Source: Reyranella massiliensis 521 (lineage in GTDB: Bacteria > Pseudomonadota > Alphaproteobacteria > Reyranellales > Reyranellaceae). Taken from it: a stretch of 58,814 bases of DNA. A program made the translations under genes and the position numbers. Below the pieces are notes generated by a model, which saw nothing but the letters and a program-made list of their open reading frames with translations, did no database searches and had not been told where the DNA came from. Shown piece by piece: positions 9,739 through 17,274 of this stretch (positions within the stretch are counted from its first letter, which is position 1; the number at the start of each line of letters is the position of its first letter). The stretch lies in assembly GCA_945860205.1 (NCBI GenBank), contig CAMARK010000020.1:1-58814 (forward strand), read 5' to 3'.

Positions 9739-10287
9739 ATGCGCCGGAAGTTCCTCTTCTCGATCGCCGCTGCCGCCCTCCTCTCGGTCGCCGGCACCGC
9801 GGGCGCCGCCGACAAGGAGAACACCCTCTACATCGATCTCAAGGACGGCCGCGTCGTCATCGAGATGCTGCCCAACCTCGCGCCCAAGCACGTCGCCCAG
9901 ATCAAGAAGCTCGCCCGCGAGGGCAAGTACAACGGCGTGGCCTTCCATCGCGTGATCGAGGGCTTCATGGCCCAGACCGGCGATCCCGAGGGCACCGGCC
10001 GGGGCGGCATGGGCGAGTTGCTGCCCGCCGAGTTCTCCAAGACGCCGCACACGCGCGGCACGGTCTCGATGGCCCGCACCGACGATCCCAACAGCGCCCG
10101 CAGCCAGTTCTTCATCGTGCTTAAGGACTCGAACTTCCTCGACGGCAAGTACACCGTGTGGGGCAAGGTGACGTCGGGCATGGAGTTCGTCGACAAGATC
10201 AAGAAGGGCGCGCCGGGCTCGGGCGCCGTGGCGCCGCCGCCCGACAAGATGATCAAGGTCCAGGTCGCCGCCGACGTGAAGAGCTGA
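9739..10287 (+). CDS. exported peptidyl-prolyl cis-trans isomerase (cyclophilin type)
   Basis: A 182-residue cyclophilin with a clear Sec signal peptide (MRRKFLFSIAAAALLSV, cleavage near AGAA at residues 21-24), then a domain nearly identical to the preceding gene (DKENTLYIDLKDGRVVIEM, FHRVIEGFMAQTGDP, RSQFFIV). It should act in the periplasm. The pair are tandem duplicates. The start ATG follows the preceding stop by two bases (TGACCATG), so they form one operon and differ mainly in compartment. Confidence 0.94.
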   Translation: MRRKFLFSIAAAALLSVAGTAGAADKENTLYIDLKDGRVVIEMLPNLAPKHVAQIKKLAREGKYNGVAFHRVIEGFMAQTGDPEGTGRGGMGELLPAEFSKTPHTRGTVSMARTDDPNSARSQFFIVLKDSNFLDGKYTVWGKVTSGMEFVDKIKKGAPGSGAVAPPPDKMIKVQVAADVKS

Positions 10288-10474
10288 CGTCCACGCCACT
10301 GCCCGGCCGTAGACCAGGCAGCGGCACACGAAACGTGCCGCCAGCCGGCGGCAGCTGTGCCGCTGCGTGTGCCGCCGGGCGATGATTCGCTCGCCGCCTC
10401 AACGGTTTGCCTAACTCCTCCGGCACAACGCCGGTGTCCTGCTGCAACGGCTCCGAATCGCGGAGCTGTCTCTT

Positions 10475-10534
10475 CCGGACCGCGAGCGTCTCGCTCGCTC
10501 ATGCCCAAAAGCGAGCGGGACGCTCGCGGTCCGG
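10475..10534. repeat. palindromic repeat element, copy A (BIME-like)
   Basis: Arms 10475-10499 and 10510-10534 are inverted over 25 bases with one mismatch that would be a G-U pair in RNA, around a 10-base loop. The half-site GGACCGCGAGCG...CGCTCGCT is shared with copies at 12994-13059 and 16255-16321, but here the GGACC end is on the outside and the GAGCG end inside, the opposite arrangement to the other two. Confidence 0.8.
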
Positions 10535-10577
10535 ATGATTTCCGACGCCGAACCGCGCCCAATCACCTCGATACGCG

Positions 10578-10604
10578 TTTTTTCAGAAACGGCCTCTGAA
10601 AAAA
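10578..10604. terminator. bidirectional terminator-like hairpin
   Basis: Six T plus CAGA (10578-10587) pair exactly with TCTG plus six A (10595-10604) across a 7-base loop. It could serve as a terminator for the cyclophilin operon, or for leftward transcription, but the G/C part of the stem is short. Confidence 0.4.
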
Positions 10605-10660
10605 CGCCGGTATTCAGGGCGTTTCAGACACCTCAAAAAGGACACGCCTTGTTCGGCGTT

Positions 10661-10690
10661 GTCCGAAGTTGTCCGCAGTTGTCCGCCGTG
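10661..10690. repeat. three tandem decamers (GTCCGNNGTK)
   Basis: GTCCGAAGTT, GTCCGCAGTT and GTCCGCCGTG lie head to tail. The TGTCCG word recurs in the inverted repeat 40 bases further on. Function unknown; they may be protein-binding iterons or replication slippage. Confidence 0.6.
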
Positions 10691-10717
10691 TTCGCGCGCC
10701 GTGGACCATCGGCGGCC

Positions 10718-10763
10718 GATTTTTCGGACACGAGTTATCCAGAATGTGTCTGTCCGAAAAATC
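10718..10763. repeat. 13-bp inverted repeat spanning the end of the HTH gene
   Basis: Arms 10718-10730 and 10751-10763 are perfect inverted copies around a 20-base spacer that contains the stop codon of the following minus-strand gene. In its RNA this could act as a weak terminator. Confidence 0.55.
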
Positions 10764-11082
10764 GCTCGCGCGCCACCCGGCCATAGACCTCGGGCCGCAG
10801 CGTGCGCAGCAGGAACATCAGCAGGCGGTCGTCGCCCTCGTGGGCGCGGGCGATGGCGGCGTCGCGCAGCGCCCCGGCCGCCAACTCGATCGCGTTTCGC
10901 CAGCCCAGGGCGAACGCGGGATCGACCTTGCGCCTGAGGTAGACGGTGTTGCGGGCGATGCCGGTGCGCTCGGCAGCGAGGCTCACCGAGCCGCTGTCCT
11001 CGAGGTGGCGCAGGAAGTTGCCGAGCTTTTCGGGCGTGGGCGAAGCGGCGGTGATGTGACGGCGGCGAACGATGGCGGACAT
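10735..11082 (-). CDS. phage terminase small-subunit-like HTH protein
   Basis: A 115-residue protein with an N-terminal helix-turn-helix (KLGNFLRHLEDSGSVSLAAE, then RTGIARNTVYLRRKVDPAF) and a C-terminal part ending RLLMFLLRTLRPEVYGR. This pattern is typical of small proteins annotated as terminase small-subunit-like or phage HTH proteins in alphaproteobacteria. GAGGAA lies six bases before the ATG. No other phage genes are next to it; the T7-like remnant of this window is 44 kb away. It is either an isolated prophage relic or a domesticated DNA-binding protein. DNA binding is inferred, not shown. Confidence 0.65.
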   Translation of the reverse strand: MSAIVRRRHITAASPTPEKLGNFLRHLEDSGSVSLAAERTGIARNTVYLRRKVDPAFALGWRNAIELAAGALRDAAIARAHEGDDRLLMFLLRTLRPEVYGRVARERFFGQTHSG

Positions 11083-11100
11083 GGCAATTCCTCGGACATG

Positions 11101-11142
11101 AAAAAGCCCGCCAAGGCGCCTGGGAACAGGGCGCGGGCGGGC
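11101..11142 (-). terminator. intrinsic terminator downstream of the truncated phytochrome kinase
   Basis: GCCCGCC (11106-11112) pairs with GGCGGGC (11136-11142), with further pairing inside, and the minus strand continues into five T (11101-11105). It would end leftward transcripts from the kinase gene at 11300 before the HTH gene. Confidence 0.65.
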
Positions 11143-11299
11143 CAGAGGGGACTGTCAGGATGGGCTCAGGGACGGCGGAAGCGCACCCCGCCAAGATAGT
11201 ATATTTCCTCGCATAATCCTGTCGAACCTGCAAATCGGGGTTTGCATGGCTGGCAGTACAGGAACGCAGGGCGAGAAATTTTATTCTTTTTTGCGCTGC

Positions 11300-12733
11300 T
11301 TAGGGGTGTGCGGCCTCATCGACCAACGCCCGCAACGCGGTTTCGATCTGGTGGGCCGTAAACGGCTTGCCGACGATCGGTACGGTTACAAAGCGCGCGG
11401 GCAATATGGTGCCGCCGTCATAGCCCGTCGTAAACGAGAACGGGATGCGCCGATCCTGCAAGATCGCGGCCACCTCCCAGGACATCTGTCCGGCGAGATT
11501 GACGTCGAGCAGCGCCGCCTCGAACGGTTCGGTCCGGGCCAGTTCCACCGCTTGCTCCAGCCGCGTCGCGGGGCCGACGACGGTCCAGCCCATGTCGGCG
11601 ATCACATCCTCGATAACCATCGAGACCAGCGCGGAATCTTCAACGACGAGGATCCGCTGCCTTGCCGCTTCCAGATCACGCGGCACAGCCGGAGCAGTCT
11701 CGAACGCCGGCTCGACGGCCTCCGCTGGTCCGACGCTGCTGATGGTCGAGCGAGGCAGGCGGATCGAACATTGAACCCCGCCCGGTTCGAACGACAGTTT
11801 CGATCGGCCGCCGATTTCCATCGCCAGCACGCGTTCGATCAGCGTCGAGCCGAACCCGCGCCGCTCGGGTACCAAGACCCTGGGACCGCCGCTTTCCTGC
11901 CAGGCAAGCTCGAGCTCACCGCTCGCGCCGATCTTCCAGCCAATATCGAGCCGCCCCGATTCGACCGACAGGGCGCCGTATTTCGCGGCATTGGTCGCCA
12001 GCTCGTGGATGGCAAGCGAGAGGGCGAGCGCCGACTTGGGTTCCAGTATCACCGACGGGCCAACGATCCTGATGTTGTTGTCGTGCGTTTTGTACGCCGC
12101 CAGTTCCTCGTGGACGAGCGCGTCGATCGACACACCCTCCCACCGGCTTTCCGTCAGCAGGCTTTGCGCGCGAGACATCGAGCGGATGCGCCGGTCGAGC
12201 CCTTCGGCAAAGTCGCGCAGCGATGTCGCACTTCGGCTCGTGTGCGAGACCAGCGCCTGGACGTTGGCGAGCGTGTTCTTCACGCGATGGTCGAGTTCGG
12301 CCATGAGCAGCCGTTCGCGCTCCAAGGCGCGCAGGCGTTCCCGTGCGGCGGCGTCTATTCTCCGCAACACGACTTCGAGCAGCGACACGCGCAAGTCGAA
12401 CGCCGCATCGTTTTCCGATGGCGCCCACGGCGACGATCGACCGCGGACCGTCTCGGTCCAGGCTTCGAACGATTTGCGCGGCGTCAGCCGATCGCCGTTC
12501 GCACCGGGCTCGACGGGCTTGCGCGGATCGCCGCCCCAGGTGACCGTCTCGACGACCTGCGGCCGGAACCAAAGCACGAAGTCGCGGGGTTCCCGCGAGA
12601 CCGACACGGCGAGCAGACCCGATGCGACATCGGCATACTCTTTCGCCGGCGGGTAGACCTCGCCTAGGCGATCGGTCGTATCGGTATCGCTCGAACAAGA
12701 CGCCGAGGAGTTGATATTGACCGTGTCCGACAA
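11300..12733 (-). CDS. bacteriophytochrome-type HWE histidine kinase/response regulator, 5'-truncated
   Basis: Open frame of up to 477 codons. From about residue 24 it matches the end of a phytochrome PHY domain (ASGLLAVSVSREPRDFVLWF, the TVTWGGDP segment, LTPRKSFEAWTETVRGRSSPW). It continues into an HWE kinase domain (ELDHRVKNTLANVQALVSH, HELATNAAKYGALSV) and a C-terminal receiver with phospho-acceptor Asp in LLDVNL and the conserved Lys in VGKPF. The PAS and GAF chromophore domains and most of PHY are absent. The first 24 codons are the antisense of a different kinase fragment, so the frame begins beyond a rearrangement joint; only a TTG opens it, and the true start, if any, is unknown. It cannot be a light sensor as it stands. 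Confidence 0.8.
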   Translation of the reverse strand: MSDTVNINSSASCSSDTDTTDRLGEVYPPAKEYADVASGLLAVSVSREPRDFVLWFRPQVVETVTWGGDPRKPVEPGANGDRLTPRKSFEAWTETVRGRSSPWAPSENDAAFDLRVSLLEVVLRRIDAAARERLRALERERLLMAELDHRVKNTLANVQALVSHTSRSATSLRDFAEGLDRRIRSMSRAQSLLTESRWEGVSIDALVHEELAAYKTHDNNIRIVGPSVILEPKSALALSLAIHELATNAAKYGALSVESGRLDIGWKIGASGELELAWQESGGPRVLVPERRGFGSTLIERVLAMEIGGRSKLSFEPGGVQCSIRLPRSTISSVGPAEAVEPAFETAPAVPRDLEAARQRILVVEDSALVSMVIEDVIADMGWTVVGPATRLEQAVELARTEPFEAALLDVNLAGQMSWEVAAILQDRRIPFSFTTGYDGGTILPARFVTVPIVGKPFTAHQIETALRALVDEAAHP

Positions 12734-12905
12734 CGGAGCAGGCCTTCCGGCAACAGCGAGCGGGACGCGCGCAACTCTCGGCCTCCAGCTGATCGACGCA
12801 TTGGGGCATCAGCTGAACGGTCAGCCAAACTTCCCTCGGCCCGGGTCGCCTGCCGTGTTCAGCTTGAGGATGCCAAACCCGGCACTGGCCGCGAGTGCGC
12901 CCTGA
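12663..12905 (+). pseudogene. C-terminal remnant of a second histidine kinase
   Basis: The frame reads VSVSLEQDAEELILTVSDNG, then AGLP, and later TLGLQLIDALGHQLNG and PAVFSLRMP. These are the N-terminal strand, G1 box and G2 box of a HisKA_2/HWE-type ATPase domain, ending at a stop at 12903-12905. Upstream the frame meets a stop at 12654-12656 and homology ends, exactly where the opposite-strand phytochrome homology begins. The start of the gene, including the His box, is lost, so it is a dead fragment. Confidence 0.8.
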
Positions 12906-12993
12906 AGGACAATGCGGGTCCAGCCAGAGGATCGAATCTAACGGCAGGTACCGTGCCTTGAAGCGTGCGCTCCGCAGCCCAAGACCCGAAGAT

Positions 12994-13059
12994 GAGCGCA
13001 CGGGACACGCGCGGTCCGAAGATCATGAATTTTCCGGACCGCGCGCATCCTGCGCGCTC
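12994..13059. repeat. palindromic repeat element, copy B (BIME-like)
   Basis: Arms 12994-13018 and 13035-13059 are inverted with four mismatches in 25 bases around a loop that contains AAGATCATGA. It shares arms and loop word with copy C at 16255-16321. It fills much of the 251-base gap between the kinase remnant and the next gene, which shows no coding sequence. Confidence 0.8.
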
Positions 13060-13156
13060 ATGGCACTCTTGTGTCTGATTTCAACCACTAGAGGTCATGC
13101 GACCGCCAACGTCTGGGCCTGGGTCCGATCCGGCCGGTCCGCCATCCAGAGAGAAC

Positions 13157-13537
13157 TCAGCTCTCGCGCGTCACCGTGTGGTAGGCCTTGGCGATGACCT
13201 GCCAGCGGCCATCGACCTTGAGCAGCGTCAGGTAATCCGTGAAGTAGCGCGGCGGGATCTGGCATTCGACCTTGGCGAAAGCCGTGGCCGGGCCGGAGAA
13301 GTCGATCGACACGATGCGGTCGGCGCGCGCGCTGCCCTTGGATTTGGCCGACGGGCGGCTCTCCACCATCTTGAACCAGTCGGCGCGCGGCATGTCGGCG
13401 GCCTTGCCCTTGTCGTCGGCAGCATAGAGATGCGAGGCGGGATGGAACGCCTCGCCGAGCTTCTTCGTGTCGCCCTCGTGGAGGCCGTCGAAATAGACTT
13501 TTAGTACCTTCTCGATGTCTGCGACGTCGGAACTCAT
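13157..13537 (-). CDS. NTF2-like (lumazine-binding-type) protein
   Basis: A 126-residue cone-fold protein of the SnoaL/NTF2 superfamily, with EKVLKVYFDGLHEGDTKKLG at the start, AFHPASHLYA, and the final strands of TDYLTLLKVDGRWQVIAKAY. The closest family is the putative lumazine-binding group. A strong AGGAGA precedes the ATG. It stands alone, with repeats on both sides. No catalytic residues can be assigned, so the ligand is unknown. Confidence 0.85.
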   Translation of the reverse strand: MSSDVADIEKVLKVYFDGLHEGDTKKLGEAFHPASHLYAADDKGKAADMPRADWFKMVESRPSAKSKGSARADRIVSIDFSGPATAFAKVECQIPPRYFTDYLTLLKVDGRWQVIAKAYHTVTRES

Positions 13538-13607
13538 CTCTTCTCTCCTTCGTTCAAACCGCCCACTTGGAATCTTTCCAATTGAGATGGAATCGCTTTT
13601 TCATGTT

Positions 13608-13691
13608 CCTCTCCCCCGATAGGGGGAGAGGCTAGGTGAGGGGGCTGTGCGTTACCCCCTCACCCAACCTCTCCCCCTATCGGGGGAGAGG
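13608..13691. repeat. triple-hairpin interspersed repeat
   Basis: Two self-complementary blocks of the type CCTCTCCCCC-GAT-AGGGGGAGAGG flank a central inverted pair (AGGTGAGGGGG with CCCCCTCACC). This class of C/G-rich repeat is common between genes in alphaproteobacteria. It separates the NTF2-like gene from the reductase and could stop transcription from either side. Confidence 0.8.
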
Positions 13692-13702
13692 AGCATAAGA
13701 AT

Positions 13703-14692
13703 CTAGATGGCGCCGTTGGGCGCGACCAAAATCTTGCCGTTGCGCCCGCCCTTGTCGGCGTGCGCCAGCGCCTCCTTGATCTTGTCGATCGGATAGACCG
13801 TGTCCACCGGCGCGCTGAGCGTGCCGGCCATGACTTGGCCCGCGAGATCGGCGTAGATCGCGCGGATCTTTTCCGGCGTGCGCCTGGCGAGGCCACGTCC
13901 CAGCATGAAGCCGGTGAGCTTCACGCCGCGATAGACGAAGTTGCTGCGCCCGACCTTCGGGTCCTCGCCGCTCATCGAGCCGTAGTGCACCACGGTGGCG
14001 TCGGTCGCGACGCTGTCGACGATGCGGCCCGTCGCGGCGCCGCCGATCGCCTCGACGCCGAGCCTGATGGCGACGTCGCCCGTCGCCTGGGCGACCCGGG
14101 CCGCGAGATCGTCGCCATCGGCGATCACGAGGTCGGCGCCCAGCGCCTTCAATTCGCCCGCTAGGTCGGCGCGGCGCACGACATTGACGGTGCAGAGGCC
14201 GCGTTGCTTCGCCAGCACGATCAGCAGCCGGCCGACCGCCGAGTTGGCGACGTTCTGGATGACCCAGTCGCCTTCCTTGAGCTCGACGAAGTCGGACAGG
14301 ATGAGCTGCGCGGTGGGCGGGTTGATCCGCACCATGGCGGCCTGCCGGAGGTCGATACCCTGGGGCAGCGGAATGGCATCGTCGCCCTTCACGCGCCGGC
14401 GCTGCGTCCAGTTCTCGCGCTGCAGGTTGATGACCAGGTCGCCTGGCTTGACGTGCGTCACCGCCGAACCGGCCGCGACCACGCGCCCGACGCACTCCGC
14501 GCCCGGCGTCGCCGGCAGCGGCGGTTTTAGCCGATAGCCTCCCCTGCAGAACGACATGTCGGCGGGGTTGATCGGAAAGGCGAGTACGTCGAACACGACT
14601 TCATCGGGGCCGGGCGCGCCGACATCCGGCACCTCGGCGCAGTGCGCGACTTCCCACGGCGGTCCGTATCGATCGATCAGTACCTGCTTCAC
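13703..14692 (-). CDS. zinc-free medium-chain dehydrogenase/reductase (MECR-like quinone or enoyl reductase)
   Basis: A 329-residue NADPH-dependent reductase of the MDR superfamily. It shows the GroES-like N-terminal half with INPADMSFCRGGY and PATPGAECVGRVVAAGSAVT, the QNVANSAVGRLLIVLAKQRG nucleotide-binding loop (A-x-S-A-V-G type), and VVHYGSMSGED near the C-terminus. Structural zinc cysteines are absent. It resembles trans-2-enoyl-CoA reductases (MECR) and quinone reductases; the substrate is not determined. The start is GTG 14690-14692 with AGAGGGA just upstream. It is divergent from the ATP-grasp operon. Confidence 0.85.
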   Translation of the reverse strand: MKQVLIDRYGPPWEVAHCAEVPDVGAPGPDEVVFDVLAFPINPADMSFCRGGYRLKPPLPATPGAECVGRVVAAGSAVTHVKPGDLVINLQRENWTQRRRVKGDDAIPLPQGIDLRQAAMVRINPPTAQLILSDFVELKEGDWVIQNVANSAVGRLLIVLAKQRGLCTVNVVRRADLAGELKALGADLVIADGDDLAARVAQATGDVAIRLGVEAIGGAATGRIVDSVATDATVVHYGSMSGEDPKVGRSNFVYRGVKLTGFMLGRGLARRTPEKIRAIYADLAGQVMAGTLSAPVDTVYPIDKIKEALAHADKGGRNGKILVAPNGAI

Positions 14693-14796
14693 GCTGTTCC
14701 CTCTTGCGGGCGCTTCGTTGGCCCTCACTATGTTGGCCCCTACTTGTTGGCCTGGGGATTGCTTATAAGGTGATTCAATAGGGGGTGAAATGCCGG

Positions 14797-16233
14797 ATGG
14801 CCGCAAAGGCATTTGACGAAATGAACTCAGGGGAGCCGGGCTCTGTCCGTGCGCCCTACCGCGGAGTCGCGAACTGGCTTGCCCGCACCTCGCCGGAGCG
14901 GGTGGCGGCCACGCGCCACGAGGTCGACCAGTTCTACCGCCGCCATGGCATCACCTTCGGCGCCTATGGCGCGGTCGACGGCCACGAAACGACGATCCCC
15001 TTCGACATAATTCCGCGCGTCATCGCCTGGGACGAGTGGGAGTATCTGCACAAGGGCCTGGTACAGCGCGTAAAAGCGCTCAACGCCTTTCTCGTCGATG
15101 CCTACGGCGCGCGCGAGATCTGCCGCGCCGGCGTGGTGCCCGAGACCCAGATCCTGATGAACGGCGAATTCGTGGCGATGGCGCAGGGCCTGACCCTCCC
15201 CGGCGGCGTGCATGCCCACATCGCCGGCATCGATCTCGTGCGCGTGGGCGAGAAGGATTTCTACGTCCTCGAGGACAATGTCCGCACGCCGTCGGGCGTC
15301 TCCTATGTGCTGGAGAACCGCGAGGTCATGATGCGGCTGGCGCCGGAGCTGTTCTCGGCCATGCGGGTGCTGCCGGTCGCCGACTATTCGGAGGAGCTGC
15401 TTGCGACGCTGCGGTCGGTGTCGTTCAGCGACGACGCCGAGCCCACGGTCGTGCTGCTGACGCCGGGCCACTTCAACAGCGCCTATTTCGAGCATGCCTT
15501 CCTGGCCGACGAGATGGGCATCGACCTGTGCGCGGGCTCGGACCTGTTCGTCGACGAGGGCCGCGTCTACATGCGCACGCCGCGCGGGCCGCAGCGGGTC
15601 GACGTCATCTATCGCCGCGTCGACGATGCCTTCCTCGATCCGCTGGCGATGCGGCCGGATTCCTTCCTGGGCGTCGCGGGATTGCTGGGGGCGCTCCGCG
15701 CCGGCCGGGTCAACATCGTGAATGCGCTGGGCAACGGCGTGGCCGACGACAAGTCGACCTACACCTACGTCCCCGAGATGATCCGCTTCTATCTCGGCGA
15801 GGAGCCGATCCTGCAGAACGTGCCGACCTGGCGGTGCGACAGGCCCGATGAGTACAAGTACGTGCTCGAACACCTGCCCGAGCTGGTCGTGAAGGAAGTG
15901 CACGGCTCCGGCGGCAAGGGCATGCTGGTCGGGCCGACGTCGAGCAAGGCCGAGATCGAGGCCTTCGCCGCCTTCATCCGGGCGCGACCGGACAACTACA
16001 TCGCCCAGCCGACCCTGGCGCTTTCCACCTGCCCGACCTTCGTCGGCCAGGGCGTCGCGCCGCGCCATGTCGATCTCCGGCCCTATGTGTTGTCGGGCCG
16101 CAAGACCACCATCATTCCCGGCGGGCTCACGCGCGTGGCGCTGAAGGAAGGATCGCTGGTCGTCAATTCGAGCCAGGGCGGCGGCACCAAGGACACCTGG
16201 GTGCTGGCGCCGGAAGCCGGGTCGGGTGGTTAG
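14797..16233 (+). CDS. circularly permuted ATP-grasp type 2 family protein
   Basis: A 478-residue protein of the circularly permuted ATP-grasp family (old DUF404/DUF407), predicted to form amide bonds between a carboxylate and an amine using ATP. Landmarks are the N-terminal GITFGAYG, PFDIIPRVI, YVLEDNVRTPSGVSYVLENR, VNALGNGVADDKSTYTYVPE, and the phosphate-gripping HGSGGKGMLVGP. I use ATG 14797, which has GGGGGTG at suitable spacing; a GTG at 14785 is an alternative. It heads an operon with an alpha-E protein and a transglutaminase-like protein, a recurring module thought to make or ligate a peptide. The product is unknown. Confidence 0.92.
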   Translation: MAAKAFDEMNSGEPGSVRAPYRGVANWLARTSPERVAATRHEVDQFYRRHGITFGAYGAVDGHETTIPFDIIPRVIAWDEWEYLHKGLVQRVKALNAFLVDAYGAREICRAGVVPETQILMNGEFVAMAQGLTLPGGVHAHIAGIDLVRVGEKDFYVLEDNVRTPSGVSYVLENREVMMRLAPELFSAMRVLPVADYSEELLATLRSVSFSDDAEPTVVLLTPGHFNSAYFEHAFLADEMGIDLCAGSDLFVDEGRVYMRTPRGPQRVDVIYRRVDDAFLDPLAMRPDSFLGVAGLLGALRAGRVNIVNALGNGVADDKSTYTYVPEMIRFYLGEEPILQNVPTWRCDRPDEYKYVLEHLPELVVKEVHGSGGKGMLVGPTSSKAEIEAFAAFIRARPDNYIAQPTLALSTCPTFVGQGVAPRHVDLRPYVLSGRKTTIIPGGLTRVALKEGSLVVNSSQGGGTKDTWVLAPEAGSGG

Positions 16234-16254
16234 GGCCATGTGTCACAAGATCAT

Positions 16255-16321
16255 GAGCGAGCCGGAGGCTCGCGGTCCGGAAGATCATGAGTCTTCTGGA
16301 CCGCGCGCCTCCGGCTCGCTC
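16255..16321. repeat. palindromic repeat element, copy C (BIME-like)
   Basis: Arms 16255-16278 and 16298-16321 are inverted over 24 bases with one mismatch around a loop containing AAGATCATGA. It is inserted inside the ATP-grasp operon and fills the 102-base gap between the first two genes. In mRNA it would form a long stem. Confidence 0.85.
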
Positions 16322-16335
16322 AAGGCGGCGGGCAC

Positions 16336-17268
16336 ATGCTGAGCAGCACCGCCAAGAACCTCTACTGGATGGGCCGCTACCTGCAGCGCGCCAAGTCGAC
16401 GGCGCGGCTGATCGAAGCCACGCAGCGGATGGCGCTGCAGTCGCGCGGCGAGGAGGCCGCGGGTGTGGCGGCGATCTTCGGCATGGAAGACGAATTCCGC
16501 CAGACCCAGCAGCAGGGCGGGCGCCTCGCCAGCCTCATCGACTTCCTGGTGCTGGACGAGAGCAACCCCTCCTCGATCGTGAGCTCGATCTCAGCCGCCC
16601 GCAGCAATGCCCGCGAGGAACGCAACAACATCACCGTCGATGTCTGGGAAAGCCTGAACGGGCTGTGGCTGGAACTCAGCAGCCGCCTGCGCGGCGACCG
16701 CGCCACGCTCGATCGCGGCGCGCTGATCGAGACGGTGAAGAAGCAGGCGGTGATGATCTTTGGCGCAGCGCAGGTCACCCTGCTGCGCGACGAGGCCTAC
16801 AATTTCCTCCAGCTCGGCGCCTTCCTCGAGCGCGGCGACAACACCGCCCGCATCCTCGACGTGAAGTTCCACCTGCTGCGCCCCGACGGCAATCCGCACG
16901 CCGACAAGCCCGACTATTTCGCCTGGTCGGAAGTGCTGGCCTGCATCGGCGCCGTCCGCACCTATCGCCGCATCTACCGCAGCGCGCTCGACCCGGTGAA
17001 AGTGGCCGAGCTGATGATGCTGCGCCGCGACGTGCCACGCTCGGTGCACCATTGCCTGTGGATGGTCGACCTCAACATGCGCGAGCTGGCCGACGCCTAC
17101 GGCACGCGCGGCGAGGCCGACCGGCTGGCCGGCGAGCTGCACGCGCGGCTGCGCTACGCCCGCGTCGACCAGATTTTCGAGATTGGCCTGGCGAAGTTCC
17201 TGGGCGGCGTGCGCGACGACATCGCCACGCTGTCCGATGAAATCGGCCGCCAGTTCCTGCTGGATTGA
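16336..17268 (+). CDS. alpha-E domain-containing protein (DUF403)
   Basis: A 310-residue, almost entirely alpha-helical protein with the family start MLSSTAKNLYWMGRYLQRAK and conserved ARSNAREERNNITVDVWESLN, plus FLERGDNTARILDVKF further on. Alpha-E proteins always accompany circularly permuted ATP-grasp enzymes and are thought to be partners or carriers in the same ligation system; the biochemical role is not established. The gene follows the ATP-grasp gene after a repeat-filled gap, and the next gene begins 6 bases after its stop. Confidence 0.92.
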   Translation: MLSSTAKNLYWMGRYLQRAKSTARLIEATQRMALQSRGEEAAGVAAIFGMEDEFRQTQQQGGRLASLIDFLVLDESNPSSIVSSISAARSNAREERNNITVDVWESLNGLWLELSSRLRGDRATLDRGALIETVKKQAVMIFGAAQVTLLRDEAYNFLQLGAFLERGDNTARILDVKFHLLRPDGNPHADKPDYFAWSEVLACIGAVRTYRRIYRSALDPVKVAELMMLRRDVPRSVHHCLWMVDLNMRELADAYGTRGEADRLAGELHARLRYARVDQIFEIGLAKFLGGVRDDIATLSDEIGRQFLLD

Positions 17269-17274
17269 CCGGCC

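Larger units (their letters stand above)
10288..10734. other. 447-base gap without a gene, rich in inverted and direct repeats
   Basis: No credible coding frame is seen. The gap holds a large palindromic element (10475-10534), a T-flanked hairpin (10578-10604), three tandem decamers (10661-10690) and the left arm of an inverted repeat that spans the end of the next gene. Confidence 0.7.
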
